Shown piece by piece: positions 6,996 to 15,669 of a stretch of 19,182 nucleotides of DNA. Source of the stretch: Campylobacteraceae bacterium. GTDB lineage: Bacteria; Campylobacterota; Campylobacteria; Campylobacterales; Sulfurospirillaceae. Made by a program: the position numbers and the translations under genes. Positions within the stretch are counted from its first letter, which is position 1, and each line of letters begins with the position of its first letter. The notes beneath the pieces were generated by a model. That model made no database searches and was not told the origin of the DNA. It saw nothing but the letters and a program-made list of their open reading frames with translations. Location of the stretch: NCBI GenBank assembly GCA_019162915.1, contig JAFLKZ010000009.1:1-19182 (forward strand). The letters run 5' to 3'.

Positions 6996-7035
6996 AAAAT
7001 GGATACATTTAATCAAAAAATGGATACATTCAATC
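6996..7035 (+). repeat. Two tandem 21-bp repeats at the integrase start
   Basis: AAAATGGATACATTTAATC is repeated with a period of 21 bases and one T-to-C change. The duplication encodes MDTFN twice and creates two in-frame ATGs (6999 and 7020). Confidence 0.7.
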
Positions 7036-8211
7036 TCTATAAATATAACAACATCTACTATTTTAGAATTAGGATAGAGTATAAACTTTATAGAAAATCT
7101 CTTAAAACTTCTAATCTCAAAAAAGCTATAATAAGAGCTAAGTTATTAAAATCAATGAAGAAAGAGGATTTAAAAGCAATGTTTGAAATCAATGACAAAG
7201 GGATGAAACTACTTCTTGAATATGATACACCCCAAGAATTAGAAAAATTAATAGAATATGCCAAACATCTTAGTTCTATACAAACAAAACAACAACAAGA
7301 AGATATTAATCCTAATCTTATTAAAGATAAAAATTTAAATGGTTATGAAAAAATCACTTTTCAACAAATTTATGATGAATTTATAGCTAATAAAAAAAGA
7401 ACTTCAAAACTTTCTTTGTCTTCTTTTAGACAATATAATTCTGTTTTTAACAAGTTGAATTTATTTTTTAGAAATGATAATGTTAATAGATTAAATTATA
7501 AAGATTTTGAAGAATTTAGAAATAAGTTGATTGAAGAAGAATTAAATCCTAAAACAATTAACAATATTGTTTCTTATACTAAGAATTTTTTAGATTTTGC
7601 TACTAAAAGAAATTTAATAGAACAAAATTCACTATTAGCATTAGACCCACTAAAAGAAGAAAAGTCAAATAGAAAAAATTTCAATGATGAACAAGTTATT
7701 GAAATTTTAAAATATGTTCATCAAAATTGTGAAGAATATATGTATTTAATTTTCATAACAGCTGCTTTTACTGGTATGAGGGTAGAAGAAATCATAGGTT
7801 TAAAAGAAATAAAAAATGATGATAAAACTAATATAAGATATTTTGACATTACAAAATCAAAAAGTCCAACAGGTATTAAAAGTGCCATTGCATCCAACTT
7901 TACTTGGTTTAGATTATTCTGCATTATTTGAAATGAATTTTAATCCATTAAAAGATATGAATAAATTGGATAAAAGAGTTTTAAAAATATTGTATATGGT
8001 TATTGAACAAGGTCAAGGTTGGGTTTTTCATAGTTTTAGGGGTACTGTGGTACAAAAATTAATGAATATAGACCCTTTAATGATAACAATTTTAATGGAT
8101 ACAGTGGGACATTCACAACAAGAAAACCAAAAATTGACAATAGAAACTTATGGCAAAGAGTTTTCATTAGAAAATAAATTAAATCTCATATCAAAACTAT
8201 CTTATACATAA
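6999..8211 (+). pseudogene. Tyrosine-recombinase integrase, broken by a single frameshift
   Basis: The gene reads in one frame from about 6999 to the A-run at 7878-7881 and then continues in the +1 frame to the stop at 8209-8211. Together the two parts make a complete phage-type integrase: an N-terminal arm-binding region, a SAM-like core-binding domain (7350-7640), and a catalytic domain. The active-site residues are all present: Arg in TGMRVEE, Lys near KSKSPTG, HSFRG (H-x-x-R), His in VGHSQQ, and Tyr in ETYGKEF. Removing one A from AAAA restores KVPLHPTLL, the normal strand before the second half. As written, translation stops at 7931 and lacks the HxxR, His and Tyr residues. No good ribosome site is seen before either ATG. 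Sequencing error in the A-run cannot be excluded. Confidence 0.88.
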
Positions 8212-8218
8212 ACCTATA

Positions 8219-8251
8219 AAAAGTAGTATTTTAATCCAAAATGCTACTTTT
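8219..8251. terminator. Bidirectional hairpin terminator between integrase and res
   Basis: A 14-bp stem (8219-8232 with 8238-8251, one T-G wobble) closes on the 5-base loop AATCC. The stem starts with AAAA and ends with TTTT, so it gives a hairpin plus T-run in both directions. It lies just after the integrase stop on the plus strand and about 95 bases after the res stop on the minus strand, at the meeting point of two converging transcripts. The rest of the gap (8252-8344) shows nothing else I can support. Confidence 0.75.
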
Positions 8252-8344
8252 AGGCTCATAGTTCTACAAACAATAGAGGATTTTGACCTATGTTAAAATC
8301 TTCACTCTTTTTTTAACACTACTAAAACAACTGCTATTTTCCTT

Positions 8345-11308
8345 CTAAAAATGTTCAGAAAAACTTTCAAATGTATTATGTAAAACCAATGTTGCCTTCG
8401 AAGATATCTCATTAAAATGCTTTTTGGCACACTTTATTTTTGCTTCTTCGGTGTCTCTTAAATCATCTGTAAATAGGCTTCCTTTGCTTTCCACTACAAA
8501 GTAAAGCTTTTCCTCATTATCTTTTTCAATGAGCACTGCCCAGTCTGGATTGTAGCCTCCAAGGGGTGTGTTGATTTTGAACCATGAAGGCAATTTTGTA
8601 AAGAGTTTGACATTTTCATTTTCATTGAACGACTTCGCAAAACTTTTTTCAATATCAGAGTCATAAACGGTATAGTCATAAATAGATTTATTTTCTCTAT
8701 TTTTATGCATGTTAGAAGATAAATAGCCATAGAGTTCTTTGTCCTCAAAACACTCTTGGGCATAGTAGAACTCATCACCAATTTTATGGTATTTGATACC
8801 ATCGACGATAAAGATACTCATCGTTTTACGAATAATCGCAATAACCCCATCAATGAATTTTTGAGGGTTGTTTTTAAAGCTCTCTAACTTGCCGCTTTTG
8901 ATTAATATATCAACAATGTTTTTGCGTGTGAGTTTTGTTTCATTTTGAAGGTATGTCACGATATCTGGCAATTGGTATTGAACGACCTCTGCATCACTAA
9001 ACTTTTCAATAATGCTACTTTCATCAATCTCTACACCCACGCGTGTGATTTTATTTTTAGCTTTTGAATAGACATATTTGATTTTACCAAATGTTAGCTC
9101 ATCAGCTATCTTTTGTGCACATGCACCAACTAAGGCTTCTACATCAAAATTGACACGATAGGTTGTTTTGTATTTGATTTCATTCCAAAGGGCTTGAAAA
9201 TCCTCACCCAATAAAATCTGCTTATGAAGTGTGACCAATTTTTTATCAGAAGCATCTTTGATATTAAGACCACCAGCAACTTTCTTGATAGATTGGATGA
9301 TATTTTCTTGTATAGATGCAAACTCTTCTGGGACTTTGAAAGTATTTTCTTTGAGTGCTGTTTTGAGCGTATCTTGGATTTTGCCTTGGGTGTTAATATA
9401 TCCCTTGTCAAGCAAATAATGCTGCAACGCTTCACTTTTTTCAAATCCTAAATAGTGCATTTCTCCAGCATCATTTTTGATAGGCAAGTTAGCAAAAAAG
9501 TGCTCTTGGATAACACCAAATTTAATGCCCTCTTCACTTTCAATTTCAGATTGTAGGCTTTTCGCAAACTCTTCATAGCTTTCATTTGCCATAACTGTCA
9601 AAGTATTGTTGATAAACCCATATACCCTTGCACCTTCTTGATTGACACAAATTCTAAGACCTCGTCCTATCTCTTGGCGCTTTTTCATTGCTGAATTGGT
9701 TTCATTGAGCGTACAAATCTGAAAGACATTTGGGTTATCCCATCCCTCTTTGAGCGCACTATGTGAGAAGATAAAACGAAGTGAGCTTTCAAATGAGAGA
9801 AGCTTTTCTTTGTCTTTCATAATGAGATTGAAAGTATCTTCATCCTCAGCATTGTTGCCCGTACTCTCTTTTAAAACACCTTTTTTATCTTTTGAAAAAT
9901 AGCCATTGTGGATTTTTTCTACTTCGGTATCTAAGTCTTTGATGCTTTTAAATAAATCTTCATAAGCTCTTTGCTTGATGATTTGTTTGTATTCTTCTTC
10001 AAACCATTTGGCGTATTTACCTTTTTGAGCATTGCCTTCACTGTCATATTCACGGTAATTTGCCACTCTATCAACAAAAAAGAGTGAAAGCACTTTGATG
10101 CCTTGTGGGTTAAGAAGCTTTTCTTTGTTTAGATGCTCTTCTATGGTTCGTCTTATTTGTAAGCGTTTGATGCTATCGCTATCAAGGTCGCCTATGGCTT
10201 GTCCTATATCGACACTTGTGCCATTGGTAAATTCTATGAACTCTTTACCCTTTTCGATGTAAATGTCATTGACTGTAAAGCCACTATAAATATCTCTTCC
10301 CTTAGAAAGTTCATAAAGGTCTTCGCCATCTTTGATTGTGACAACTTTACGAACCGTTTTTCCACTTTGGTTGATATCTATCTCTATTTGGGCACTTCTT
10401 GGGGTTGCTTTAACGCTCAAAAGTTTTACATAGGCGTTATTGGCTGATTCACTGAGTTTTACATTGGCAACTTCGATTTGTTTGACCAGTTTTTTATCAT
10501 ACGCATCAATGCTATCGAGCTTATACATCAAATTGTAAGCATTGATATGTGTGGCGCTATATCGAAGTCGGCACAAAGGATTGAGGGTTTTGATGGCTTC
10601 TTGGGCTTTTGGTGTATTATCGACACTTTGAGGCTCATCGATGATGACGATAGGATTGGTTGAAGAGATAAATTCTATGGGTTTTAAGCCACTCAGTCTA
10701 TCGTTATTTCGATGAATGATATTGGCTTTGGTATCTTTGCTTGGATCGGTGAAACTTTTTCTAAATGCATCGATGTTAATGACCATAATGCGTACATCGC
10801 TACTTGTAGCAAAATCTCTTACTTGCTCCAAGTTGGAACTATCGTAGATAAAATAGTCATAATTGACATTGTCAAAAATGGCTTTAAAATGCTCACTGGT
10901 AATGTCAAGCGTCTTTTTTGTTCCTTCTTTGATGGCAATAGAGGGCACAACGATGATAAATTTGGTGAAGCCATACTTGCGATTGAGTTCAAAAATGGAT
11001 TTGAGATAGACATAGGTTTTACCTGTTCCTGTTTCCATTTCCACTGAAAAGTCCATACTTTCAAGTTTTTTAGAAGCACCAAGTCCATTGCGAAGTTGAA
11101 TTTTTTGGATGTTTGCTAAAAGCTCATCATCAAGAAGTTCAAGCCTATTGCCTATACCCAATTCATTGTGAATGCTATGTAAAATGTTATCGGTCATTCT
11201 TGAAACAGAGAAGTTGCTTTGACAAACCTCTTGCCCCTCAAAAATATCTACAATAGCACTTATGGCTTGGTCTTGGTATTCTAAATTGCTTTCAAATTGT
11301 ATTTTCAT
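8345..11308 (-). CDS. res: Type III restriction enzyme, Res subunit
   Basis: A 987-residue ATP-dependent translocase and endonuclease that, with Mod, cuts DNA with unmethylated sites. Superfamily 2 helicase motifs appear in order: Walker A ETGTGKT (92-98), Walker B IIDEPQ (222-227), motif III RYSATH (249-254), FIFSHSALKEGWDNPNVFQ, and motif VI QEIGRGLR. The C-terminal nuclease has a PD-(D/E)xK site: NPDW (D922) and VVESKG (E940, K942). Length and all motifs look intact, so it should be active. The start overlaps the stop of the membrane-protein gene by 4 nt (ATGA), and it is the last gene of the operon. In a plain Type III system res follows mod directly. Here three genes lie between them. 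Confidence 0.95.
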   Translation of the reverse strand: MKIQFESNLEYQDQAISAIVDIFEGQEVCQSNFSVSRMTDNILHSIHNELGIGNRLELLDDELLANIQKIQLRNGLGASKKLESMDFSVEMETGTGKTYVYLKSIFELNRKYGFTKFIIVVPSIAIKEGTKKTLDITSEHFKAIFDNVNYDYFIYDSSNLEQVRDFATSSDVRIMVINIDAFRKSFTDPSKDTKANIIHRNNDRLSGLKPIEFISSTNPIVIIDEPQSVDNTPKAQEAIKTLNPLCRLRYSATHINAYNLMYKLDSIDAYDKKLVKQIEVANVKLSESANNAYVKLLSVKATPRSAQIEIDINQSGKTVRKVVTIKDGEDLYELSKGRDIYSGFTVNDIYIEKGKEFIEFTNGTSVDIGQAIGDLDSDSIKRLQIRRTIEEHLNKEKLLNPQGIKVLSLFFVDRVANYREYDSEGNAQKGKYAKWFEEEYKQIIKQRAYEDLFKSIKDLDTEVEKIHNGYFSKDKKGVLKESTGNNAEDEDTFNLIMKDKEKLLSFESSLRFIFSHSALKEGWDNPNVFQICTLNETNSAMKKRQEIGRGLRICVNQEGARVYGFINNTLTVMANESYEEFAKSLQSEIESEEGIKFGVIQEHFFANLPIKNDAGEMHYLGFEKSEALQHYLLDKGYINTQGKIQDTLKTALKENTFKVPEEFASIQENIIQSIKKVAGGLNIKDASDKKLVTLHKQILLGEDFQALWNEIKYKTTYRVNFDVEALVGACAQKIADELTFGKIKYVYSKAKNKITRVGVEIDESSIIEKFSDAEVVQYQLPDIVTYLQNETKLTRKNIVDILIKSGKLESFKNNPQKFIDGVIAIIRKTMSIFIVDGIKYHKIGDEFYYAQECFEDKELYGYLSSNMHKNRENKSIYDYTVYDSDIEKSFAKSFNENENVKLFTKLPSWFKINTPLGGYNPDWAVLIEKDNEEKLYFVVESKGSLFTDDLRDTEEAKIKCAKKHFNEISSKATLVLHNTFESFSEHF

Positions 11309-12039
11309 TGTTTAATCTCTTTATTATTAGTTTCATTTTTCTTATTCGCCTCAAAACCAAAATAGACTACTTCTGATTTTAATAAAACTTCTATGTTTTT
11401 TGTTGAATTGTCGTAAATCAAAGAGAAATTTTCAAAGTTTCTCAAAAGTTTTTTCTCAATTATCCTTTTGTCTTTTAACTCAAAGTAGGTAGTATTTTCT
11501 GGATTAGCCAAAGCCCTCTTGGCATCTATTGCACCTTGAAATAACACATAAATTAACATTCCACCAAAAACAAGAAAAATCAGAGGAAGTTCTCTCGGAA
11601 ATTTAATGAGAATTCGCTCATGAGTAAAAATCCATTCAAAAACAATAAGCCACAAGATGAGTAAAGACCATTGTATAGCACTTAATTTATAATCAACTCC
11701 AAACAAAAAGCCAATTAGGACAATTATCGCAGTAAATACAATGCCATATCGAGGACTTTCTCTAAATATTCTTGTAAATTTTGGATTAGGCGAAGTATTG
11801 ATAATCTCTTCTTCACTCATTCCTTTTTCTGCTCGTTTTAATACCATTTCAATAATGAAGTATAAAAATAATCCTAAAAATAGTAATGGCGTCCATATAA
11901 GAGAACTTCTTACATGGTCTGATATAGTCGTTGGTATTTGAGAAAAAGATAAATTTAAAGCACTCAAATAAGTAAAATCATAAACTACTGATAATACCAA
12001 TAAGGTTGATGTTAAAAAACTTATTATTGGGATTTTCAT
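11305..12039 (-). CDS. Multi-pass membrane protein of unknown function, in the mod-res cassette
   Basis: I do not recognise this 244-residue protein. It has about five hydrophobic segments (residues 5-25, 46-67, 98-115, 120-138 and 149-169), then a charged C-terminal soluble part (170-244) ending in a Lys/Asn/Glu-rich tail. There are no catalytic motifs. It begins one base after the PIN gene and its stop overlaps the res start, so it is translated as part of the operon. It could be a membrane effector or anchor for the ATPase-PIN pair, by analogy with other defence operons where an ATPase or nuclease is encoded next to a membrane protein. That is inference from position only. Its base composition is AT-rich, like the ATPase and PIN genes. 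Confidence 0.75.
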   Translation of the reverse strand: MKIPIISFLTSTLLVLSVVYDFTYLSALNLSFSQIPTTISDHVRSSLIWTPLLFLGLFLYFIIEMVLKRAEKGMSEEEIINTSPNPKFTRIFRESPRYGIVFTAIIVLIGFLFGVDYKLSAIQWSLLILWLIVFEWIFTHERILIKFPRELPLIFLVFGGMLIYVLFQGAIDAKRALANPENTTYFELKDKRIIEKKLLRNFENFSLIYDNSTKNIEVLLKSEVVYFGFEANKKNETNNKEIKQ

Positions 12040-12040
12040 T

Positions 12041-12451
12041 TTATCTGGTAACTAAAAATTCTTGATATTTTTCTTCCAATCTTGCCATATCTCCATCAAA
12101 AGAAACTATTTCTAAGTCATAGTATTTAGCTGTAATAAAATGAATATAATCAATCGCCTCACACTTGCCTAAGCTTATACCTTTACTCTTGCAAAATCGT
12201 GCAAATTCAATACTTTTATTATAAATATCTTGCGTGATTTCAAGTTTCTCAAAATTTTCAAGAGTCTCCTTTGTATTATCAAAAAGTTTTTTATGAGTTA
12301 GGGGTATCGCTCTCAATGACTCCATAAAAACCAACTGATTTGTATAAAACTCGTTTCTGTCGTCTGATGCTAATTCTTGAAGTTTTGTAATGGCTACTTC
12401 TTCTTTTCTTACTAAGTTACTTATTACATTCGTATCAAAAAAGTATTTCAT
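12041..12451 (-). CDS. PIN-domain ribonuclease (VapC-like)
   Basis: A 136-residue single-domain PIN protein. The four conserved acidic residues can be placed: D6 (FFDTNVISNL), E44 (VFMESLRAIP), D101 (KCEAIDYIHF) and D119 (VSFDGDMARL). This is the arrangement of VapC-type RNases that cleave tRNA or other RNAs in a Mg-dependent way. No VapB-like antitoxin gene of the usual 70-90 residues is next to it. Instead its start overlaps the stop of an ABC-type ATPase gene by one base (TAATG). The ATPase is therefore the likely partner and may hold the nuclease in check or activate it (inference). A membrane protein follows after one base. Confidence 0.85.
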   Translation of the reverse strand: MKYFFDTNVISNLVRKEEVAITKLQELASDDRNEFYTNQLVFMESLRAIPLTHKKLFDNTKETLENFEKLEITQDIYNKSIEFARFCKSKGISLGKCEAIDYIHFITAKYYDLEIVSFDGDMARLEEKYQEFLVTR

Positions 12452-13632
12452 TACTCATCTCCATCAAGAGATTTTGTAAGATTGAGTAATAAAGCTCGTG
12501 CCTTATTTTGTTTGTCAAAACTTGGATTATCGATTTTTTCTCTATTCAAGTCTACGCCAAAAAACTCATTGACAATATCATTTAAAGCATAATTATCAAC
12601 ATTTGTAATAGCTTTGGTTTTTACAAAATTATCTTCTTTATAAAGCTCATAAGCTTCACCATCTTTAAGTCCTGCTAAAACAAGAGGAGAATGTGTTGTA
12701 ATATAAAAAGTTGTATTTTGAAAAAATTCTTTTAAGATATTGATAATTTTTGTCTGCCAACTAATATGCAAGTGTGCTTCAATCTCATCTATAAACACAA
12801 TTCCATCAACTTGACTCAAATCATCAAGATTACTCCATCCCCCATATCCTGCAATAATCTCTTGAAATATTTTCACTATTGAAACAAATCCTGTTGAAAG
12901 CTTATTTAATGGAATGTTGTTTAACAATAATTGCCCATCATGGTAAAGCATTGACAAGCTATTCCCGCCATTTTCATTAGGTATCACGAGTTTCAATGAG
13001 GGTTCAAGTTTTTCTATCAGTTTTAAAACGGCTATAACTTCATTTGTCTTATTTTGATTAGCTATAACAAAATTAGGATTAACTATAAGCCTTGATACAA
13101 ACCAGTTCGCTATCTCTTCATGCTCTAATCCATCACCGTTTATATAGCTCATAGTTCTTGTTATTGATTCTACAAATCTGTCTTGCGAACTTCCAAGTAT
13201 CTTGATATTGTCAGGATTAATATTTTTTGTAAATCCTCTATTCTTCGCACCTATAAAGACTATTGGCTTATTGCAAACAAAAGAAGTGTCTCTATTCCCA
13301 GCTATATGCTCAAAAGTTGTATAACCCCAGTTTTGTCTCTCTTTATTTTTTATTTCAACACCATTTAGCTCTATTGCAAGTGGAAGTTTTAACTCTAATT
13401 CTTTTATCTTTTCAAGGATATTTTTTTGCATAAAAAGATTTTTATATTTATGCTCACCGCTATTTAAAAACATAGAATGTCTATAAATCAAACTTTTTAT
13501 CATGTTTTCCAAAAGTTGAGTTTTTCCAATACCATTTTTTCCGATAATACAATTCACTTTTTGATTTTGCTCAAACTCTACATCAAAATCAAATCCAATT
13601 CCAGCCTGTTCAGTTTTAAATTTATATATCAT
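12451..13632 (-). CDS. ABC/AAA_15-like ATPase, partner of the PIN nuclease
   Basis: A 393-residue SMC/ABC-type ATPase related to the AAA_15/AAA_21 and OLD-like proteins of phage defence. It has Walker A IIGKNGIGKT (29-38), an ABC signature LSTG (245-248), Walker B GIVFIDEIEAH (277-287), and the H-loop ITTHSPLVLAG (311-321). The insert between Walker A and the signature (about 200 residues) is too short for a long coiled coil. No TOPRIM domain follows, unlike OLD nucleases, so the nuclease function is probably supplied by the PIN gene. AAGGAG on the minus strand lies 7 nt before the ATG and overlaps the mod stop codon, giving a 12-nt gap. RloA-like and PARIS-type ATPases are the nearest comparisons I can name from memory. 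Confidence 0.87.
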   Translation of the reverse strand: MIYKFKTEQAGIGFDFDVEFEQNQKVNCIIGKNGIGKTQLLENMIKSLIYRHSMFLNSGEHKYKNLFMQKNILEKIKELELKLPLAIELNGVEIKNKERQNWGYTTFEHIAGNRDTSFVCNKPIVFIGAKNRGFTKNINPDNIKILGSSQDRFVESITRTMSYINGDGLEHEEIANWFVSRLIVNPNFVIANQNKTNEVIAVLKLIEKLEPSLKLVIPNENGGNSLSMLYHDGQLLLNNIPLNKLSTGFVSIVKIFQEIIAGYGGWSNLDDLSQVDGIVFIDEIEAHLHISWQTKIINILKEFFQNTTFYITTHSPLVLAGLKDGEAYELYKEDNFVKTKAITNVDNYALNDIVNEFFGVDLNREKIDNPSFDKQNKARALLLNLTKSLDGDE

Positions 13633-13644
13633 CTCATTTCTCCT

Positions 13645-15513
13645 TTATATACTCACAACTTCGTCAATGCCAAATTGTTTCAATATCTGATAAGCGTTGG
13701 TTTTAACCACAGCGTCTTTGAAGCTTGCGTCTTTGAAGACTACTCGCATAATTTCACTTTGATATTCTTCTTTTAGTTTGGCTATGGCTTCGACTGCTTC
13801 GATGGTGATGTCATCGTCTAAGCAAGCGACTAAGGCACCGTAGCCTATGACAAATACTTTTTTGCCATCAATCACTTTTTCTTCGATAGGTAAGGTTAGG
13901 TCAAGTCCGTATTTTAAAAGGATTTCGTAGAGTAAATCTTCACTGCTTCTATCTTCTTTGATGTTTTCGACTGCATTAAGAAGGCTTCCCTCTACATTTT
14001 CAAAGTTACTATCCCACGCTTTGATATTTGAGCTATCGAGTTTAAGGACTTTAAAGCCTATATCAAGATTTGATAAATCTTTGTCGCTATTGTCAGCGAT
14101 GATTTTTTCTCCTGCTCTTCGTATGCGTTCTTTGCCTATGTCACATATAGTTGGATATTCTTCATTGTCTGTTGTTTCTGGAAGTTGAACCATGATAAAT
14201 TTGCGATTGCCTTCATCTTCTGCATTGAGTTGCATGATTGCATGTGCTGTTGTTGATGAACCACTAAAAAAATCAAGAACTATTGCATCTATATCTGAAC
14301 CCATGAGAATCAAATCATTTAAAAAAAGAAGAGGTTTAGCATAACCAAATAAATCTGTCTCATGAAATAATGATTTTATATTTTTTGCAGATTGCCTATT
14401 TGTATACCCCTCTAAAAACATTGAATTATAAGGAGTACTTCGTTCTATTATGTTATCAAATTTATCAACCAACTGATAAGTTTTATAATAAACTTTATAT
14501 TCATTATTTTTATTTTTTACAAACTCAATAAAACCATTTTTTTTGCATTCTAAAAATGTATTTTCACTCCATAGCCAAATTGTTTTTTTATCGTTAGGTA
14601 ACCTTATTATAGTACCGTCGGGTGCATCTATTGAGTAGGTTAATGATTCTGAATAATTAAGTCCACTATTCCACAAGGGTTTTAAATAATATTTTCCTCT
14701 TCTTCCAAAGAATTCATCAACTTTATCATAGTGCTCAAAATCTGTTTGCAACTTCTTATTAATTAATTTATTATGAATGTTTTTCCCATATACTAATAAG
14801 TATTCATGAATTGTTTGAATTGTTTGAGAATCTTGCTTTCCACCTTCTATTCTTTGCCTTATCATTTGACCAACAAAATTGTCTTCCCCAAAAATTTCAT
14901 CACAAAGTTTTTTCAAATTTGCCACTTCATTATCATCAATCGATATAAAGATAACCCCATCGTCTTTCAAAAGATTACGAGCAAGTTTAAGGCGTGGATA
15001 CATCATGGAGAGCCAGTCACTATGGTAGCGTCCGTTTGTGTCACTATTGGTTGAGAGTTTATTGCCATCGCTATCCACTTGCCCTGTGATTTCGAGGTAG
15101 TTTTTGATATTGTCGTGAAAGTTGTCTTTATAGACAAAGTCTTTGCCTGTGTTGTATGGTGGGTCAATGTATATCATCTTGACTTGTTTGTAGTAGGACT
15201 TTTGAAGAAGCTTTAAGACTTCAAGGTTGTCACCCTCGATGTAGAGATTTTGCGTGGTATCCCAGTTTTTTGACTCTTTTTTACAAGGTCTAAGTGTTCC
15301 CGTGCTTGGTGTTTGCGCTATCTTTTTGGCTTCACTTTTACCCGCCCATGTGAAGTTGTAGCGTTCTGGCTCATTACATGTAAAGTTTCCAAGTTCCTCT
15401 TCAAGCTTTTTAAAATCTATCTTACCTTCACTGAAAACTTCGGGGAATAGCTCTTTTAGTTTTTTTATGTTTTCGCTGACGATATCTTTTGATGTGCCTT
15501 TTAGTTCTTGCAT
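13645..15513 (-). CDS. mod: Type III DNA methyltransferase, Mod subunit
   Basis: Mod recognises the target site and methylates adenine with S-adenosylmethionine. Numbered from the start chosen here, the protein has 622 residues. DPPYNTG (117-123) precedes the AdoMet motif FFSGSSTTAHA (415-425), the order seen in beta-class enzymes. The region between about 250 and 400 is the target-recognition domain; it carries IHEYLLVYGKN and is encoded by DNA visibly richer in A/T than either flank. The ATG at 15513 is chosen because AAGGAC lies just upstream on the minus strand. An in-frame ATG at 15585 would add 24 basic residues unlike the family. A palindrome copy in the N-terminus encodes FTCN. There are no simple repeats suggesting phase variation. 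Confidence 0.94.
   Translation of the reverse strand: MQELKGTSKDIVSENIKKLKELFPEVFSEGKIDFKKLEEELGNFTCNEPERYNFTWAGKSEAKKIAQTPSTGTLRPCKKESKNWDTTQNLYIEGDNLEVLKLLQKSYYKQVKMIYIDPPYNTGKDFVYKDNFHDNIKNYLEITGQVDSDGNKLSTNSDTNGRYHSDWLSMMYPRLKLARNLLKDDGVIFISIDDNEVANLKKLCDEIFGEDNFVGQMIRQRIEGGKQDSQTIQTIHEYLLVYGKNIHNKLINKKLQTDFEHYDKVDEFFGRRGKYYLKPLWNSGLNYSESLTYSIDAPDGTIIRLPNDKKTIWLWSENTFLECKKNGFIEFVKNKNNEYKVYYKTYQLVDKFDNIIERSTPYNSMFLEGYTNRQSAKNIKSLFHETDLFGYAKPLLFLNDLILMGSDIDAIVLDFFSGSSTTAHAIMQLNAEDEGNRKFIMVQLPETTDNEEYPTICDIGKERIRRAGEKIIADNSDKDLSNLDIGFKVLKLDSSNIKAWDSNFENVEGSLLNAVENIKEDRSSEDLLYEILLKYGLDLTLPIEEKVIDGKKVFVIGYGALVACLDDDITIEAVEAIAKLKEEYQSEIMRVVFKDASFKDAVVKTNAYQILKQFGIDEVVSI
15374..15383. repeat. 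TTACATGTAA palindrome copy in mod
   Basis: A copy of the dispersed palindrome read on the minus strand as FTCN (residues 44-47 of Mod). It is the first copy after the gap that begins at 6565. Confidence 0.75.
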
Positions 15514-15578
15514 GGGTCTTGTCCTTTTTTCATTTGTCTTTCTTTTTGATACAATACGCTTTCTATCCCTTAGGGGCT

Positions 15579-15598
15579 CTCCCATCTCTTGGTGGGAG
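15579..15598. other. Hairpin in the mod leader
   Basis: CTCCCA (15579-15584) pairs with TGGGAG (15593-15598) around an 8-base loop, 66 bases upstream of the mod start. There is no T-run, so it is not a standard terminator. It could be a leader structure affecting mod translation. Confidence 0.4.
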
Positions 15599-15643
15599 TT
15601 ACTTACTTTTTATCGCTAAATTTTGCTATCATTTCAGTCTTAC

Positions 15644-15669
15644 GGTAAGTCACTGCATGCACACTTACC
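15644..15669. other. Hairpin at the end of the 46-aa ORF
   Basis: GGTAAGT (15644-15650) pairs with ACTTACC (15663-15669) around a 12-base loop containing TGCATGCA. On the minus strand the stem includes the stop codon of the small ORF. It is not followed by a T-run. Confidence 0.45.

Noticed and set aside
7843..8211. Separate 122-residue gene
   Set aside because: It is the C-terminal half of the integrase (HSFRG, VGHS, TYGKEF) displaced by a frameshift.
12041..12451. Classical VapBC toxin-antitoxin pair
   Set aside because: There is no small antitoxin gene on either side. The neighbours are a 393-residue ATPase and a membrane protein, each coupled to the PIN gene.
15514..15585. Upstream start for mod at 15585
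   Set aside because: It would add 24 very basic residues unlike Mod proteins and has a weaker ribosome site than the ATG at 15513.
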